Below, piece by piece: positions 1 to 12,202 of a DNA stretch of 64,000 bases (the first letter of the stretch is position 1; every line of letters begins with the position of its first letter). The notes under the pieces are model-generated. The model made no database searches and had not been told where the DNA came from. It worked only from the letters and a program-made list of their open reading frames with translations. The stretch is taken from positions 61,214,501 to 61,278,500 of the forward strand of contig NC_133024.1 in the NCBI RefSeq assembly GCF_048771995.1, in the 5' to 3' direction. The DNA comes from Taeniopygia guttata (Eukaryota; Chordata; Aves; Passeriformes; Estrildidae). The translations under genes and the position numbers were made by a program.

Positions 1-1755
1 CAAGCTTTTGCTGTCTATGAAGGCATCTGCTGCTGTCACTTTGTATTTCAAACAAAGGTGTTTGCATCGAAGCTCTGAAGCAGTTACAGGGAATCTCTCA
101 AGGAAAAATTGCAAGTATGCATGGGATGAGTGAGATTTTAGGAGGGATGAGGAGTTGTTGAGCCAGCCTACAGGTCACTGGAAGCACCCCTGCACCACAA
201 GTCTCTAAGCTTTGTGAGGGGTTGGGACAGGCTGCAGCTTGACCCTCTCTCAAGCACCCTGCTCCTTTCCAAACAAAATGCTAGTGTGGAGGCTGAAGAA
301 CACCCAGGAATGTATCACTTAAGATTAACATCAACTGCATTCACTGGGCTTGCTCACTGGAGAGCCTGGCATGCTTATGGTTTATCAGAGAGCAATAATA
401 ACAATAATAACAACAACAATAATCTGGAATTTTAGCAAGATTCCTCACTGATTATGTTCCATTTCATTGCTGGAGCAGAAGCAGACTCTGCCACTACCAG
501 TAGCTGCACCACCATAATACTGGTGGAAGCAGAGGCAGAGGCAATTTCTGGGCATCTATAGTCAGATTTCTTGGTGCTGCTGCTGAACTTAAACCTGAGT
601 CTCCTCTTCTCTCTCAGCACCCATTCAGTTTCCCCCAAGAGCCTTTCTTGAAGGGTTTTAAAGCATTATTGCTACACAGTTTTTGTCATTAACATCCACA
701 GAGGAGCAGGGAATTCAATCCCAGCTAGTTTTGTGCACAGTAGTTTATAGGTGTGAATTAGCATCCTCTAAGTTGAATTTCCTCTTGTGTATCCTTTTTT
801 CCTCATCTGACTGTGAGTCCATCATCTCCTGCAGACTGTTACATTAGCTCATTTAATTTACACAGGTTTTAAAAATGGTTTTCACAAGGGTCATCTAAAA
901 ATTCAGTTGTGAAGGTCATCCTGTTCCAAAACATCCTATTCTCCAGAATACCTCCCACCAAAGCTTGCTGACTAAAATGCCATTACCATGCTGTGGGATA
1001 CTTACAAAGGGGTTACAATTATTTAAAAAGTTCACTAGGATATACTGGGGAAAAAAACGCAGGAATGCCTTTTGCATATGCAAAGTGTTTCTAGTAGCTA
1101 ATTTTGCAGGTCGTGCAACCTACCTGAAAGCAGCAGGATTGCTGTTTGTTTCCTGAAAAAAAAAAAGGGTGTTTTTCTTCATTAATATCATTAATGGCAT
1201 TAGAAAATATTTAAACAGTGACAATATCCAAATGGCACACAGTACCCATATGCAATAACATTTATGACTGTTAAATATTATTTAGAATAATGCCTTTATT
1301 ATGGGTAGGACATGTTGCTGTGGCTCCACAAGGAGATGTCACAGAGGAAGGTGTGCCTGGGAGGAGCACTGCCTGGAGAACTGTTAATCCAGTTGAACCT
1401 TGGGTCTTGTGCTATTTGGCTGCTGCAGCCTCATGTAGTAGCGAACTGCTGGAGAAGAAGCAAGTCCCTGCTTGTTGCTGTCACTCACTATCCCTTTGTG
1501 AAGCTGGCATGAAGGGTCATACTTCCAGATAACTCCCAAGCTGGCCTCTGCCTGCACTGCAGGCAAAAGGCTTGGTGTCATTGTACAGGTGACTGGTCTC
1601 AAAAATCATTACCAAGATAGCTCCTTTCTACCTACAGGACTGAAGATGGTCCAATCATCACATACCCTGCACAGCCCCGGTGTTCAGATTGTACTGAAAA
1701 AAATGTATAATCAGTTTTGGTTCCAAGTTTTAACAAGCTTTTAGCTACAACTAGT
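1..1755. other. Intergenic, no gene recognised
   Basis: No reading frame here resembles a known protein; the short open frames (80 codons or fewer) overlap on both strands and look like chance. AT-rich spacer with a small AAT/AAC microsatellite and some A-tracts (for example near 1155). In the human order KPNA3 lies next to SPRYD7, but none of its coding sequence was recognised here. Confidence 0.6.
393..423. repeat. (AAT/AAC)n microsatellite
   Basis: About 31 bases of mixed AAT and AAC trinucleotide units. It translates to a run of asparagines in one frame, which is a by-product of the repeat and not a protein. Confidence 0.9.
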
Positions 1756-3040
1756 AATAGAATCATAGAATCACAGAATATGGAGTTGGAACACATCCAC
1801 AAGGATCACCAAGCCCTGCACAGAACACCTCAAGAGTCACACCAGGTGCCTGAGAGCATTGTCCAAATGCTTCTTGAACTCTGTCAGGCTGTTGCTGTGA
1901 ATACGTCCCTGCAGAGCCTGTTCCAGTGCCCAACCACTCTCTGAGTGAAGAACCTTTCTCTAATCTCCAGCCTAAACCTGTCTTGACACAGCTTCAGGCC
2001 ATTGCCTCTGATCCTGTCACTGGTCATGAGAGTGAAGAGATCAGTGCCTGCCCCTCCTCTTCCTCCCATGAGGAAGATGTAGACAGCATTGTGGTCTCCC
2101 CTCACTCTCCTCTTCCCCAGGCTGAACAAGTAATCTCAGCCACTCCTCATATGGCTTCCCCTCAAGAACCTTCACCATCTTTGTTGCCCTCCTTTGAATA
2201 CTCTCTAACAGCTTAATGTCTTATTTTTATTGTGGCACCCAGAACTGCCCCCAGCACTCGAGGTGAGACTGCCCCAGTGAAGAACAGAGTGGGACAATTC
2301 CCGCCCTTTCCTGGCTGGCAATGCTGTGTCCCATGCAACTCAGGACAGGGTTGGCCCTCCTGGCTGCCAAGGCACTGCTGACTCATGTTCAACTTGCCAT
2401 CGACCAGGACCCCCAGGTCCCTTTCCTCAGTGCTGCTCTCCAACCTCTCATTCCCCAGTCTGTCCATACATCCTGGGTTGCCCCATCCCAGGTGCAGAAT
2501 CCAGCACGATTGGTGACTGCCCAGACCTCAGATTTGTCAAGGTCTCTGCTGGGCCTCTCAATCCTCAAGGAAGTCAACAGCTCCTCCTAATTCAGTGTTG
2601 TCAGCAAACTTAGTAATTAATGAAGATGATGAAGAGTACAGGGTCAAGGATGGAGCCCTGTGGAACCCCACTAGTGAACAGGTTCCCTCTCTGATGTCAC
2701 CCCATTCACTATAACCTGTGTACCTGACCCATGAGCCTGCTGCATGGTGCATTTATCCAGCTGTGTGCCGGGTATTTTATCCAGAAGGACACTGTGAGAC
2801 AGTATTGAAAGCTTTGCTGAAGTCCAAGATTACATCTCCTGGCTTTTTGAGATCAACTGGGTGGGTTACCCTGTTGTAGAAGGATGTTAGGTTTGATAAG
2901 CAGGACTTCCTCCTCATGAAGCCATGCTGGCTATGACCAATGTCTGTGTCATCCAGGTGTTTTTCAATACCTCCCTGAATAATCTTTTCCATGATTTTAC
3001 TGGGACTGGTCTGGGTGTCTTTGTAGATGGCCAACGCAAG
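1756..3040 (-). mobile_element. CR1 LINE, 5'-truncated, minus strand
   Basis: Non-LTR retrotransposon of the CR1 family, 3' end at the left. The 3' terminus shows the octamer-like ATTCTATG/ATTCTGTG units on the minus strand (1756-1780). Reverse-transcriptase fragments read on the minus strand: 'HSQHGFMRRKSCLSNL' followed by 'DFSKAFNTVS' (about 2780-2930), then 'RDLGVLVDGKLNMSQQC' (about 2360-2420), then the C-terminal 'RIRGNGLKLCQDRFRL' segment (about 1960-2020). The order matches CR1 ORF2. The frame is split into several pieces and the 5' part is absent, so the copy is dead. Left end is clear; right end is approximate. Confidence 0.93.
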
Positions 3041-6000
3041 TTAGTGAGAGATCAGGATTTGTGCTTATTCCTCTCCTCAGAGGATAAAGAAAACAGCCAG
3101 GTGAAAGCAAGCACTGGGCCTAGGTAGGGCATCCAGCTAAGACAATGTGTTAGATAGGTTTTCTGGAGCACATGGACACAAAGAAGTGCAGTCTGGCTGC
3201 AGGCCAGCACAACTCCGTATGAGGATAACATCATGCAGCCCAAGAGAGGAACTGGGCAGCGATCGCTGAAGCTTAACTTAGTCGAGTTGCAGAATGACTC
3301 CAGGCTCTAGGAGGAGTCCAAGCCACTGAGCAATTCACCAGTCAAGCTAACACCAGCAGCTGCAGATCCTTCCACATCAATGCAACAGGGTTTGTGCTGG
3401 TGTAAATCATGTGCGTTGCTAGATTCAGACACAGGAAAATGAGAAAGGAAGAGAAACAAAGGGCAGAAACAGAGATGGCTCTCAAAGGGAACTTTCTTAT
3501 AGACCAATCCTGAAAAGCAACAATCAGGCAGTAAGGCACAGCTATGCAGTTCATTGCTACACAAGGTCACAGTTTACCTTCCCCCACAACCGCCCGCAGT
3601 GGGAGGCTCATTGTGGAGCGATGGATGCAGAGCTGAGTTGACAGCCAAACCTGGGGGATCTGGCTGTTTCCCCAGGATGGATCTGTCATCCCTGGCTCTT
3701 AGGATGAAGACAAAGGGTGAAATATTACGATCGCCATTCTGCAGAGGAGAACGAACAGCAGCATTGTCAAGGCTATCTGCACGGCAGGGCTGCCTTATCA
3801 GCTCCAGAATAGCAGTGTACTATCCTGAAAAGCACGTCTAGCGAGGACAGAGCTATTTCAGTAAAACTGGAGTTTGTTTTTTTTTTTTTTTAGCAGTGTA
3901 ACACCTTCCTGAATGCAATGAGCAGTGATGCAGCTACAAGCAATGCTTCTGACAGTTTAACACTCACAAGCTCAGAAGCTCCTTCCCACTTACAGGGCTG
4001 TGTTAGCTGGGAATATGAGCCCTTCCCTCTCCTCACTGACAGAGTTGGCCTGCTTCACCTGATTGAGACTTTCTGTGTGACCTGGGACAAAATACTTAGG
4101 GTAGAGTTTTACCAGAGCCTTGCTGGTGTGGGCAAGGTGTGCTTTTGCACCAGCTATAGCCACCACTTCTTTCTTTCCCATCCCACCATGACAGCAGCAG
4201 CACCAGCAAACAGAAAATGCAGAGGATTTTGGTTTTGTCCTCACCATTTGGTCCAGCCCTGGCTCCTCTCCCCAGAGTTCCAACTTTCAATGTGCTTATG
4301 CTGTTGAGAAGCCTCAAGGCAGTTCTGTTTGCTTCCTTATCCCAACCAGCACGGCTAGACAAGGTAAACCTCCAGCAATACATGGAGAATAGGAAAAAAA
4401 GGCCATCTGTCACTACTGCTCACTCTGAGGAAATAATTCAAGCATCATCAGCAGTGATCTTTTGCTGCGTGACATGCATCTCCTACAGGGACTTAGAGCT
4501 GACAGGATTATGTTGACCATCGCTTTTTGAATAGAGACAAAGTTTCCCAGAATTTGGGAACTGTCAGCCTGCAACAAATAAATGGCTGATGTATCACTTA
4601 TTTTAACATTACTGGGAAAATGGGCTTTTAGTGCAGATAAAAAAAGATTATGAATTGAGAGAGAACTGAAGAAATGGACTACAAGCAACCCAATCCTTTC
4701 CTAAAGAAATCTCTGTAAAAGTACAGACTCTTAAGATAATTAGATGGCCCTCTCTTTACTGTAACATCTGAAGGTGCATTCACACTCCCTACTCAGGGAG
4801 CTTAATTTAGGAGTTTTAACTACTACATTCAAATTAGTCATGAGTGACTCAGACTGCTCCGACTTGATTCCTCAGACAATGGAGAGATGGAGTTGTGACA
4901 GGCATTAGGGTACAAGCAGTCTGAACATGGCCTTGGCTGCCTCACCTTCCTTCGGTGTGTTCTGACATCCCTCTGAAGAGGGAAGTGCTACTTCCATCCT
5001 ACACACAGGAAAAGATGACTTTGTCTGGAGTAAGCTACCAACTTGCATGAAAAATGTCTCTTCCACCAGCTTATCTCGATTTTGCCAGCATTTACTTTGG
5101 CCAAGAGCAGCACTTTTTCCACACAAAATCCTCATTGAACTACTGCAACCATTATTCAGTATAACATTTGTTCACTTATGAAAAGGTCATAAGCTCTCCC
5201 ATATTGAGTACAGATATTTTAAGGGAAAAGGGAATTTAGATTTCTCAACAATGGGGATTTTTACATGTACTGCTTGCCAATATAATGAGCACATCCAAGA
5301 AAAATGACTCAAGTTTTCACGTTTGAAGCTAGGAAGTGTCTTGTCTACTAAGCATGCCAGAGTTTTCCATGGATGTCACTTGGCTTCAACTTTTGCTCTC
5401 CTTATATTATCTTGAATTAAATTGCAGGCACAATGTAGCCTAAATACATATACACAAAGATATAAACTCTTTTCTTGACATGCTCTGGAATTAAGGAATA
5501 GTGACCTTAGTTTTATTTACTCACTTCACACTGAATTCCTGGCATTTGAGCAGTTGACTCCCCATGAGAATGTTCTTTCAATCTAATTTAATCCCCAGCC
5601 CACCTCTCTTGACTGCAGCAAAGGAAATTCCAGTGTCTAAGAAATCATTCCTCTTCCCACGAAGTGTCAGACATTAGGACTATGTGGAGGGACAAAGAGC
5701 TCTTCTGCTGACTCATCTTGGCAGCTAGATCAGGTCAGCTTTCTTAGCTCCAACACAGAGCTAGAAAAGGAGCTAGGAAAAGCTGAAACGTCTGGACAGG
5801 GAAACTAAAATAAAGAAAATATTAAAGGGCTCTTGCACAAGCCAGGTGAGGTGGGAAATGGTACTTCCAACTCTGTTCTTACAAATATTCAACAAACATT
5901 CAATATTCAAGCCACCAAGATTTGCCTCAACAGAGAGCTTACACATGAAACACTCAAGAAAAGCAAAGGTACAAAGCACTGCACACCTGAGAGCTCTCCC

Positions 6001-6047
6001 TAATCCTTTGCACTTTTGTTTGGAAATCCGTATCATTGAAATCCTGT
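3041..6047. other. Intergenic, no gene recognised
   Basis: Unique-looking spacer. The longest open frame is 129 codons on the plus strand at 3918-4307, overlapped on the minus strand by frames of about 100 codons. It has no recognisable domain, signal peptide or splice context. A T-run lies at about 3878-3891. Nothing else can be supported. Confidence 0.55.
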
Positions 6048-6500
6048 ATCCAAAGCAGGGCAACATAGCTGTTAAAGGGTCTGGAGCACAAGTCTTTTGA
6101 GCAGTGCCCAAGGGAGCTGGGGGTGTTTAGCTGAGAAAAGGAGGCTCAGGGGGGACCTTGTCACTCTCTACAGCTGCCTGAGAGGAAAGTGGAGCCACAC
6201 AGGTGTCAGTCTCTTCTCCCAGGTAACAAGTGACAGGAGAAGAGGAAATGTCATCCAGCTGAACCAGGCGAGGTTTAGATTGGATACTAGGAAAAATTTC
6301 TTCACTGAAAAGGTTGAGAATTGGAACTGCGTGCATTGGACTGCCTAGGGAAGTGGTGGAGTCCTCATTCCTGCAGGTAGAACATGTAGATGTGGCATGT
6401 GCAAACAAGGTTTAGTGGTGGACTTGGCAGTCCTGGGTTAATGGCTGGGCTTGAGTATCTCAGAAGTCTCTTCCAACCTAAGTGCTTCTATAATTCTATG
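6048..6500 (+). mobile_element. CR1 LINE 3' fragment, plus strand
   Basis: Typical CR1 3' end: a block of type 'aagggtctggagcac', then 'gaaaaggaggctcagg', then 'aggtttagattggatact' and 'aaaatttcttcactgaaaagg', closing with 'cttctataattctatg' at 6485-6500, the CR1 terminal repeat. It is 5'-truncated to about 450 bases. The left end was set where similarity to the CR1 consensus, as I remember it, fades. Confidence 0.93.
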
Positions 6501-8392
6501 AAGTCCAAGATATTTATAGTGAAAATGTTTTATTGCAGAACTGGGCAAGGGAAGGAACAGTGAAGAGGAGTGAAGAGGCACTTAAATTCCTTCCAAATCT
6601 TCCATACTTCCTGAAAGTACCTTAGTGGCTTCGTTTTGGACACCTTCATGCAAGCAGCTCTTCACTAAAGCAAGAAGTATTCCATTTCCAGAAGCAACAG
6701 TGGTTTTCAACACCTTAGGTTACGTGGGGGGCTGGATCTTTGGGCCTTAAAGCCTGGATTCAGAGAGAAAGGTATGAAACAATGTTTTATTGATTTACTT
6801 GTGGACCTTTGTGGAAACTTATCTCAGCCATGAGCTTGATTGTTTGCCAGTATGCAAGGGAACATCAACACAAACAGATTACAAAGATGAGTGATTACAC
6901 AAAAATAATCTAAGAACACAGATGAAGTAAAGAAATTTCCACTATAGAACCTGGTTCCTTCTGTTCTTGCACACAGCTGTATGAATGGCAGTGCACTCCT
7001 AAGAAAGCCTGAGGAAAGGAAAAACAGCGTGAATATTCATGGAAGTCTGTATTCTCATGAACATTTGCACCTGAATGCCACGTCCTGCCATTTCTGAATG
7101 CTCTTTCCTAGTGTGGGATTAGAACTATGCTGAATGGCATTTAAGAGACCCAATGCACAGCATGAAGTTTCTCTTTGCAGAGAATCCATGGTACTGGATC
7201 CTGATTTTTTTGTGGAAGAGCACCTTTTCAGGAAATCCTTGACAGGTGTTTCTAGCCTTCTAATATGTAATTAGGATTTTAATCTTGTTGGAATAGCACT
7301 AGCTGATTTCATCTACCCTCAAACCACCACAGGCAGTTCCAGTTTTATAAAAATAACAACTCCTCTGATCTACATGTAACTTGTACTATGTCCTGTCACT
7401 TCTATTGATTTGTGGATGCGAAAATGAAGTCTTTTTCAGACTTCCCATCTTGCTGCCACAGTATAATGTCAAAAGGACTCAGGAAACATTAGTTAATACA
7501 AAGTTTTATACTCAAAGAGACAGGGTGTCAAAACTGTAACATTCAAAGATTAAGAAAACATTTTGAATATAAACAATTAGTGGAAATACCTCAACCATTT
7601 CACTGGGAAGTATGATTCATTGTTGTTAAAACAATTTGCTACTAGTAAATATATTGCTAAATCTTAACTGAAATTTACTTTTAACTGAAATGCAACTTTT
7701 AGAAATGGGTATTGCACCCCATTTCTTTGGGCAAAGCTGGGACTGGGAACACTTTTGGGAAAACATTTGGATTCATTGCCAGGTGCTGAAATGACAGGCA
7801 CAGGTTAACTCACATTCTATTTCTGTGGCCAATGGAGTTAAATCTTGCTTCTTTTAAGAACTTTCATCACAAAACTTATTTTCAGGTGAAAATTGGTCTT
7901 TCTTTCCATTATGATGAATAATTATCATAAGGTTTTATTCACCTCTTTTTTTTTGGTAGAGTTCTCCTGTGTCACTGATTCTAAAACATGAAGTCTTCTG
8001 ACTTTTACAGAAGAGATACAGTTACATTGTGAAGTATTACAAATGCATCTCATTCTATTTAAGATGAGAAATTAGCAAATTTAAGCCACAAAAGCAGTCT
8101 CTTTCCATATTTTTGGTGAATGTAGCAGCTATTTTGAGTATTTTATATTTACCAAAATGTTTTCCATTTCAAACGCCAGCTTTGATGAAGGCAGCCTCAT
8201 CTCTATTTTAAAGCAAGTCTACATTAAGCTCAAGGTAGCAGCTTCTACTGTTAAATATTCTTAACCACAGCAGTCTTCAGAGAGAGTTGTTTGCTGCATG
8301 TAGTTAGATACAGTGATTAGAATTTCTTTAAATACTTCCTCCTTTACCAATGAATGTAATAAATATAATTCCAGGTGAAGCATTTGAATAAA
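6501..8392. other. Intergenic, no gene recognised
   Basis: AT-rich DNA with stops in all frames and no open frame of 60 codons or more. No repeat family or RNA gene was recognised. Confidence 0.6.
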
Positions 8393-9470
8393 CACAGAAT
8401 GGATGAGCTGGGAAGGGATCTCCAGATGTCATCTGGTCCAATCCTCCTGCTCATGCAGGGCCACCTAGACCCAATTATCCAGAGCCATGTCCAGTTGACT
8501 TTTGAATATCTCTAAGGATGACGACTCCACAACCAGTCTGGCCAAGCTATGCCAGTGCTCAGTAATCCTGACCATAAAAAGTTTCCTGGTGTTCAGAGGG
8601 AGCTCCCTGCATATCTTTCTGCCTATTGCCTTTAGTCCTGTCACTCTTATCCACTGCAAAGATCCTGGCTCTGGATTCCTTTCATCCTCCCCCTCCATGT
8701 GTCTTATATGCACTAATCAAATCTCCCTGAGCCTACTCTTCTCCAGGCTGAACAGTCTGAGCTTTCCCAGCCTTGCCCCATAGGGAAGATGCTTCACCCT
8801 TAATCATATTTGTGGCCCCTCTTCAGTCTCTCTCCAGTGTGTCTCTGTCTTTTTTGTACCAAGGAGTCCAGGACAGGACACAGCAATCCAAGTCTGGCCC
8901 CAGCAGGGCTGAGTAAAGGCAAAGGACCACCTCCATTAACCTGCTGGCAATATTTTGGCTAATGCAGTCATGGATACCATTCACTTTCTTTGCTGCAAGG
9001 GCTCAATTTACCTTGCTGTCCACCAGGACCTGTAGGTTCTTTTCTGCCAGGCTGCTTGGCAGATGGATAGCCTCAGCCTGTTCAGATAGATGGGGTTGTT
9101 TCTTCCCAACCGCAGGACTTTGCACTTCTCCTTGTTGAACTTTGTAAGTTCCCCATCATTTCTCCAACTTGTTGTGGTCCCTCTGGATAGCAGCACAACC
9201 CTCTGGCATATCAGCCAATCCTTTCAAGTTTGTGTCAGCTGCAAACTCACTAAAGGTACACCCTGCACCATCACTCAGGACGTTAATGAGGATGTTAAAG
9301 AGGACCAGAGCCAGTACTGACCCTGGAGTACAATGCTCGTTACTGGCCTCCAACTAAACTTCATGCCACTGACCTCCCTCTGGGCCTGGCCATTCATCCA
9401 GTTTTCAGTTCACCTCACTGTCTGTTCTTACCACAACTTGTCTATTAGGATCTTGTGATGTTCCTAACAC
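8393..9470 (-). mobile_element. CR1 LINE, 5'-truncated, minus strand
   Basis: A second long CR1 copy, 3' end at the left (8393, 'cacagaatggatgagctggg'). Minus-strand frames give reverse-transcriptase C-terminal pieces: 'PGSVLALVLFNILINVLSDG' and 'EGCAAIQRDHNKLEK' (about 9156-9350), then 'KFNKEKCKVLRLGRNNP' (about 9090-9140), then 'RKICRELPLNTRKLFMVRIT' (about 8560-8640). These match the CR1 ORF2 order but are frameshifted against each other, so the copy is inactive. It belongs to a different subfamily from the copy at 1756-3040, judging by its distinct 3' untranslated part. Confidence 0.92.
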
Positions 9471-9984
9471 TAGATCTACAGTTCATTACTGACTTATCCT
9501 ACTAGTGCTTTCTCTGTCTCACTCCATTTCCTCTCATCAGCAAGGTATTGCCCACCCCCATGCTTATCTAGCTTCTCTTCAACTAAGAGGGCAATGAACC
9601 TGTTTTGCAGCTGTAAACCCGTAAGTGTGGCAAGAACATTCCTCTTGGTGCTAGAAGTCATCAGCTTCCATCCATCCTTTTCTCCAGAGGTTTTGCTTAC
9701 CTTGATAGTACAAGGCAGACACTGCTGTCTTCCCTGTTACAGATGGGGTCTGAGGCTCTTCAAGCTGTTGAGACTCAGAGAAGATCCTGGCTGTAACCCT
9801 TTCATGTTCTCTAATGTGCTACCTGCTCACTGCCTCCTGAACTCATCCAGCTGGTAGCACAGCTTCCCCAGGACAGCACACCTCTCTGGAAGTGGCCATT
9901 TTTCTTGGCCTCAGACAGAGGTCACAGGCAATCCCTGCAACCTGGGACTTGGAGAGACATCTGAAGACCAGGCTGTGTGGAAGG
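9471..9984. other. Short spacer between CR1 and an LTR fossil
   Basis: Moderate-GC sequence with only chance open frames. No feature recognised. Confidence 0.5.
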
Positions 9985-10870
9985 TGTACTGGGTTTGCAT
10001 GGCAAGGTTCTGGTAGCAGGGGGCTACAGGAGTGGCTTCCATGGGAAGATGCCAGAAGCTTCCCCCATTTCTGACAGATCCGATGCCAGCTGGGTCCAAG
10101 AGGGACTTACAGTCGGCCAAGGTCAAGCCCACCAGAGACAGTGGTAGAGCCCCAGGATTAAGAAGGGGTGGGGGAAAAACTGCACCATTTCAGCCAGAAA
10201 GAGGGTTAAGAACATGAGAGAAACAGCCCCACAGACACCAGGGTCAGTGGAGGGGCAGGAGATCCTCCTAGCACCGGCGCAAAGATTCCCCTGCAGTCCC
10301 TGGTGCAGCCCATGGCAAGTCAGCTGTGCCCCTGCAGCCTGTGGGGATCCATGGGGGACCAGAGACCCCCTGCAGGCTGTGAAGGTCCCCACCCAGAGCA
10401 CATGGATACCCCAAGGAGGCCGTGACCCAGAACAGGTCCCATGGGGACCCATGCTGGAGCCGTCTGTTCCTGAAGGACTGCACCCAGTGTAAGGGATCCA
10501 TGCTGGAGCAGCCCATTAAGAACTGCAGCCTATGAAAAGAACTCACAGTGGAGATGTTCTGCCTCCCAAGGGAAGGAACCATGCTGGAGCAGGGAAAGAA
10601 TGTGAGGAGTCCCTCCCCTGAGGAAAAAGGCACAGCAGAGACAACATGTGATAAACTGATTACAGCCCCCATTCCTTGTCTTTCTGCGCTGCTGGGAGAA
10701 CAAGACCGAGCAAATTAGGGAAAAATTTAAGCCCAGAAAGAAGGGAAGGGTGAGGGGGAAGGTGTTTTAGGATTTAGGTTTTATTTCTTATTATCCTACT
10801 CTGATTTGAGGAGATTTCAAAGGGAAATGATAAAATTGCACTCTAATTTCCTGAGGTTTACGTTAGAATA
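9985..10870 (+). mobile_element. Endogenous-retrovirus LTR fossil (solo, decayed)
   Basis: Starts with TG in 'tgtactgggtttgcatggca', the typical opening of a widespread family of roughly 1-kb avian ERV LTRs (TguLTR5-like as I remember it; class not certain). Inside are several diverged copies of a unit of type 'catgctggagcag' (near 10449, 10499, 10578), as in that family, followed by the 'aggtgttttaggatttaggttttatttc' type polyadenylation-side segment (about 10760-10795). No internal gag/pol/env sequence flanks it, so it looks like a solo LTR. It is not whole and is clearly old. The right boundary is uncertain. Confidence 0.75.
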
Positions 10871-12104
10871 CTGACAAGGTTGAAAAGTTCTACCCAATAC
10901 TGTCACGTGATAGCAAGGCTAAAAGGAAGGAAAACATGGGCCACAGAGTCAAGACAGATGCAGTAAATCCTAAGGTGAAAGGCTTTGAGAAAGCTGTTTG
11001 TATCCAAAAACATCAGAGTAAGGTAATTTTTAAAAATACTTAAATAAAATCATTTATGCAAACACATTAACCCAGGAAAAGCCAAAACAAAAACCACAAA
11101 CATTCAGTATGAAGATATTTTTTTACAAAAAAATTCTTCTAGGAAGTATATTAAATATGACAAGAGGGGAAAAATAGCATCTCACAATGTGTATTCAAGG
11201 GCATCACATTTTAGAACAATGTCTTAGCCATTTATAAATTATTCATGAAGAAATTAAATATGCTATTCCATAAGAGAATAATCTAATTTACAGTTTAGAT
11301 GTAAGGCTTCACCATAACATCTCATACCCTTCACCTGGATCTTTGCTTACCCAAGTTCAGTGATCTGTACTTACTCTCTTAGCAGAGTAACAGAGCATGG
11401 TGGTCCTCAAACACACAGGTAGTGTTCAGGTTTACTTTTTAAGGTTCAACAAAAAAAGTATTTCTAGAAAATATTCTTCTTTTTTTTTTTTTTGGTCACA
11501 ATAAAAGAAAATTAAAAGCTAGAAGAAACAGATAAGTTGTCTTTGCTTGTCTAAGATTGAGGGAATTGATTAGCCTACCTTGGCAAAGAAAAGGTATCTA
11601 GCTGCTAGTTAAACCATGGTATTATTAGTCATTGTGCACAACTGGGACACCACAACTTCAAATCACAGACTAGAAACACAGTGCATCCTTTAAAGAAATT
11701 ACATAAATTCTGTGAGAAAAAGGCTGGGGGAAAAATCATGAGAACTACCCATCTCCATAGCTATCATATGCATAAAAATTATTTGCCTTACAGAGCTCCA
11801 GTTTATTCAAAATACTGATTGTAATACTGACAACAGCAATGTCCCTAGTCTCCTTATGCATCAAGTACAAATCAAGAGAAAAACCCTGCCTCAAAACACT
11901 CATTTTCAACCACGAAACAATGCCAGAAAACTCTTATTTGGACAGCAACATTTACCTGGTCTTGCAGTTAATGTATTTATTCTGCAGACAACAGTCACAA
12001 GTACTTACTAAAAATACAGATATGTTTCCTAAAAGTAAAATGAAGCTTCAAGATGACAAAGCTTTTGTAACAGTGCAGGGTGCAAATTCTCAGTATGAAG
12101 ACGT
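10871..12104 (-). other. Probable SPRYD7 3' untranslated region and downstream spacer
   Basis: AT-rich sequence downstream (minus strand) of the SPRYD7 stop codon. Minus-strand AATAAA signals lie at 11976-11981 (about 125 bases past the stop) and 11802-11807 (about 300 bases past), so a short 3' UTR is possible; which signal is used cannot be told from sequence alone. Open frames here, such as plus 11839-12159, run antisense to the final exon and are chance. Confidence 0.5.
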
Positions 12105-12202
12105 TCAGAAGATTTGCTGCTCAAAGAGGATCTTTTCAAACCCAGGTGGAGGTGTATGATAAAATTCACTGAACTGACAATCCAGAATGGCACTGTCATC
12201 AA
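12105..12202 (-). CDS. SPRYD7: SPRYD7 coding exon 5 with stop
   Basis: Acceptor TTCTGCAG|TTGATG. Encodes 'VDDSAILDCQFSEFYHTPPP' and the C-terminus 'GFEKILFEQQIF', then TGA at 12105-12107. The last residues match the human protein as I remember it. Confidence 0.96.

Noticed and set aside
3918-4307. 129-codon plus-strand frame
   Set aside because: No domain, no splice context, and overlapped by similar-sized frames on the other strand.
1-12000. KPNA3 exons expected from human synteny
   Set aside because: No importin-alpha armadillo-repeat sequence seen on either strand; probably lies beyond the left edge.
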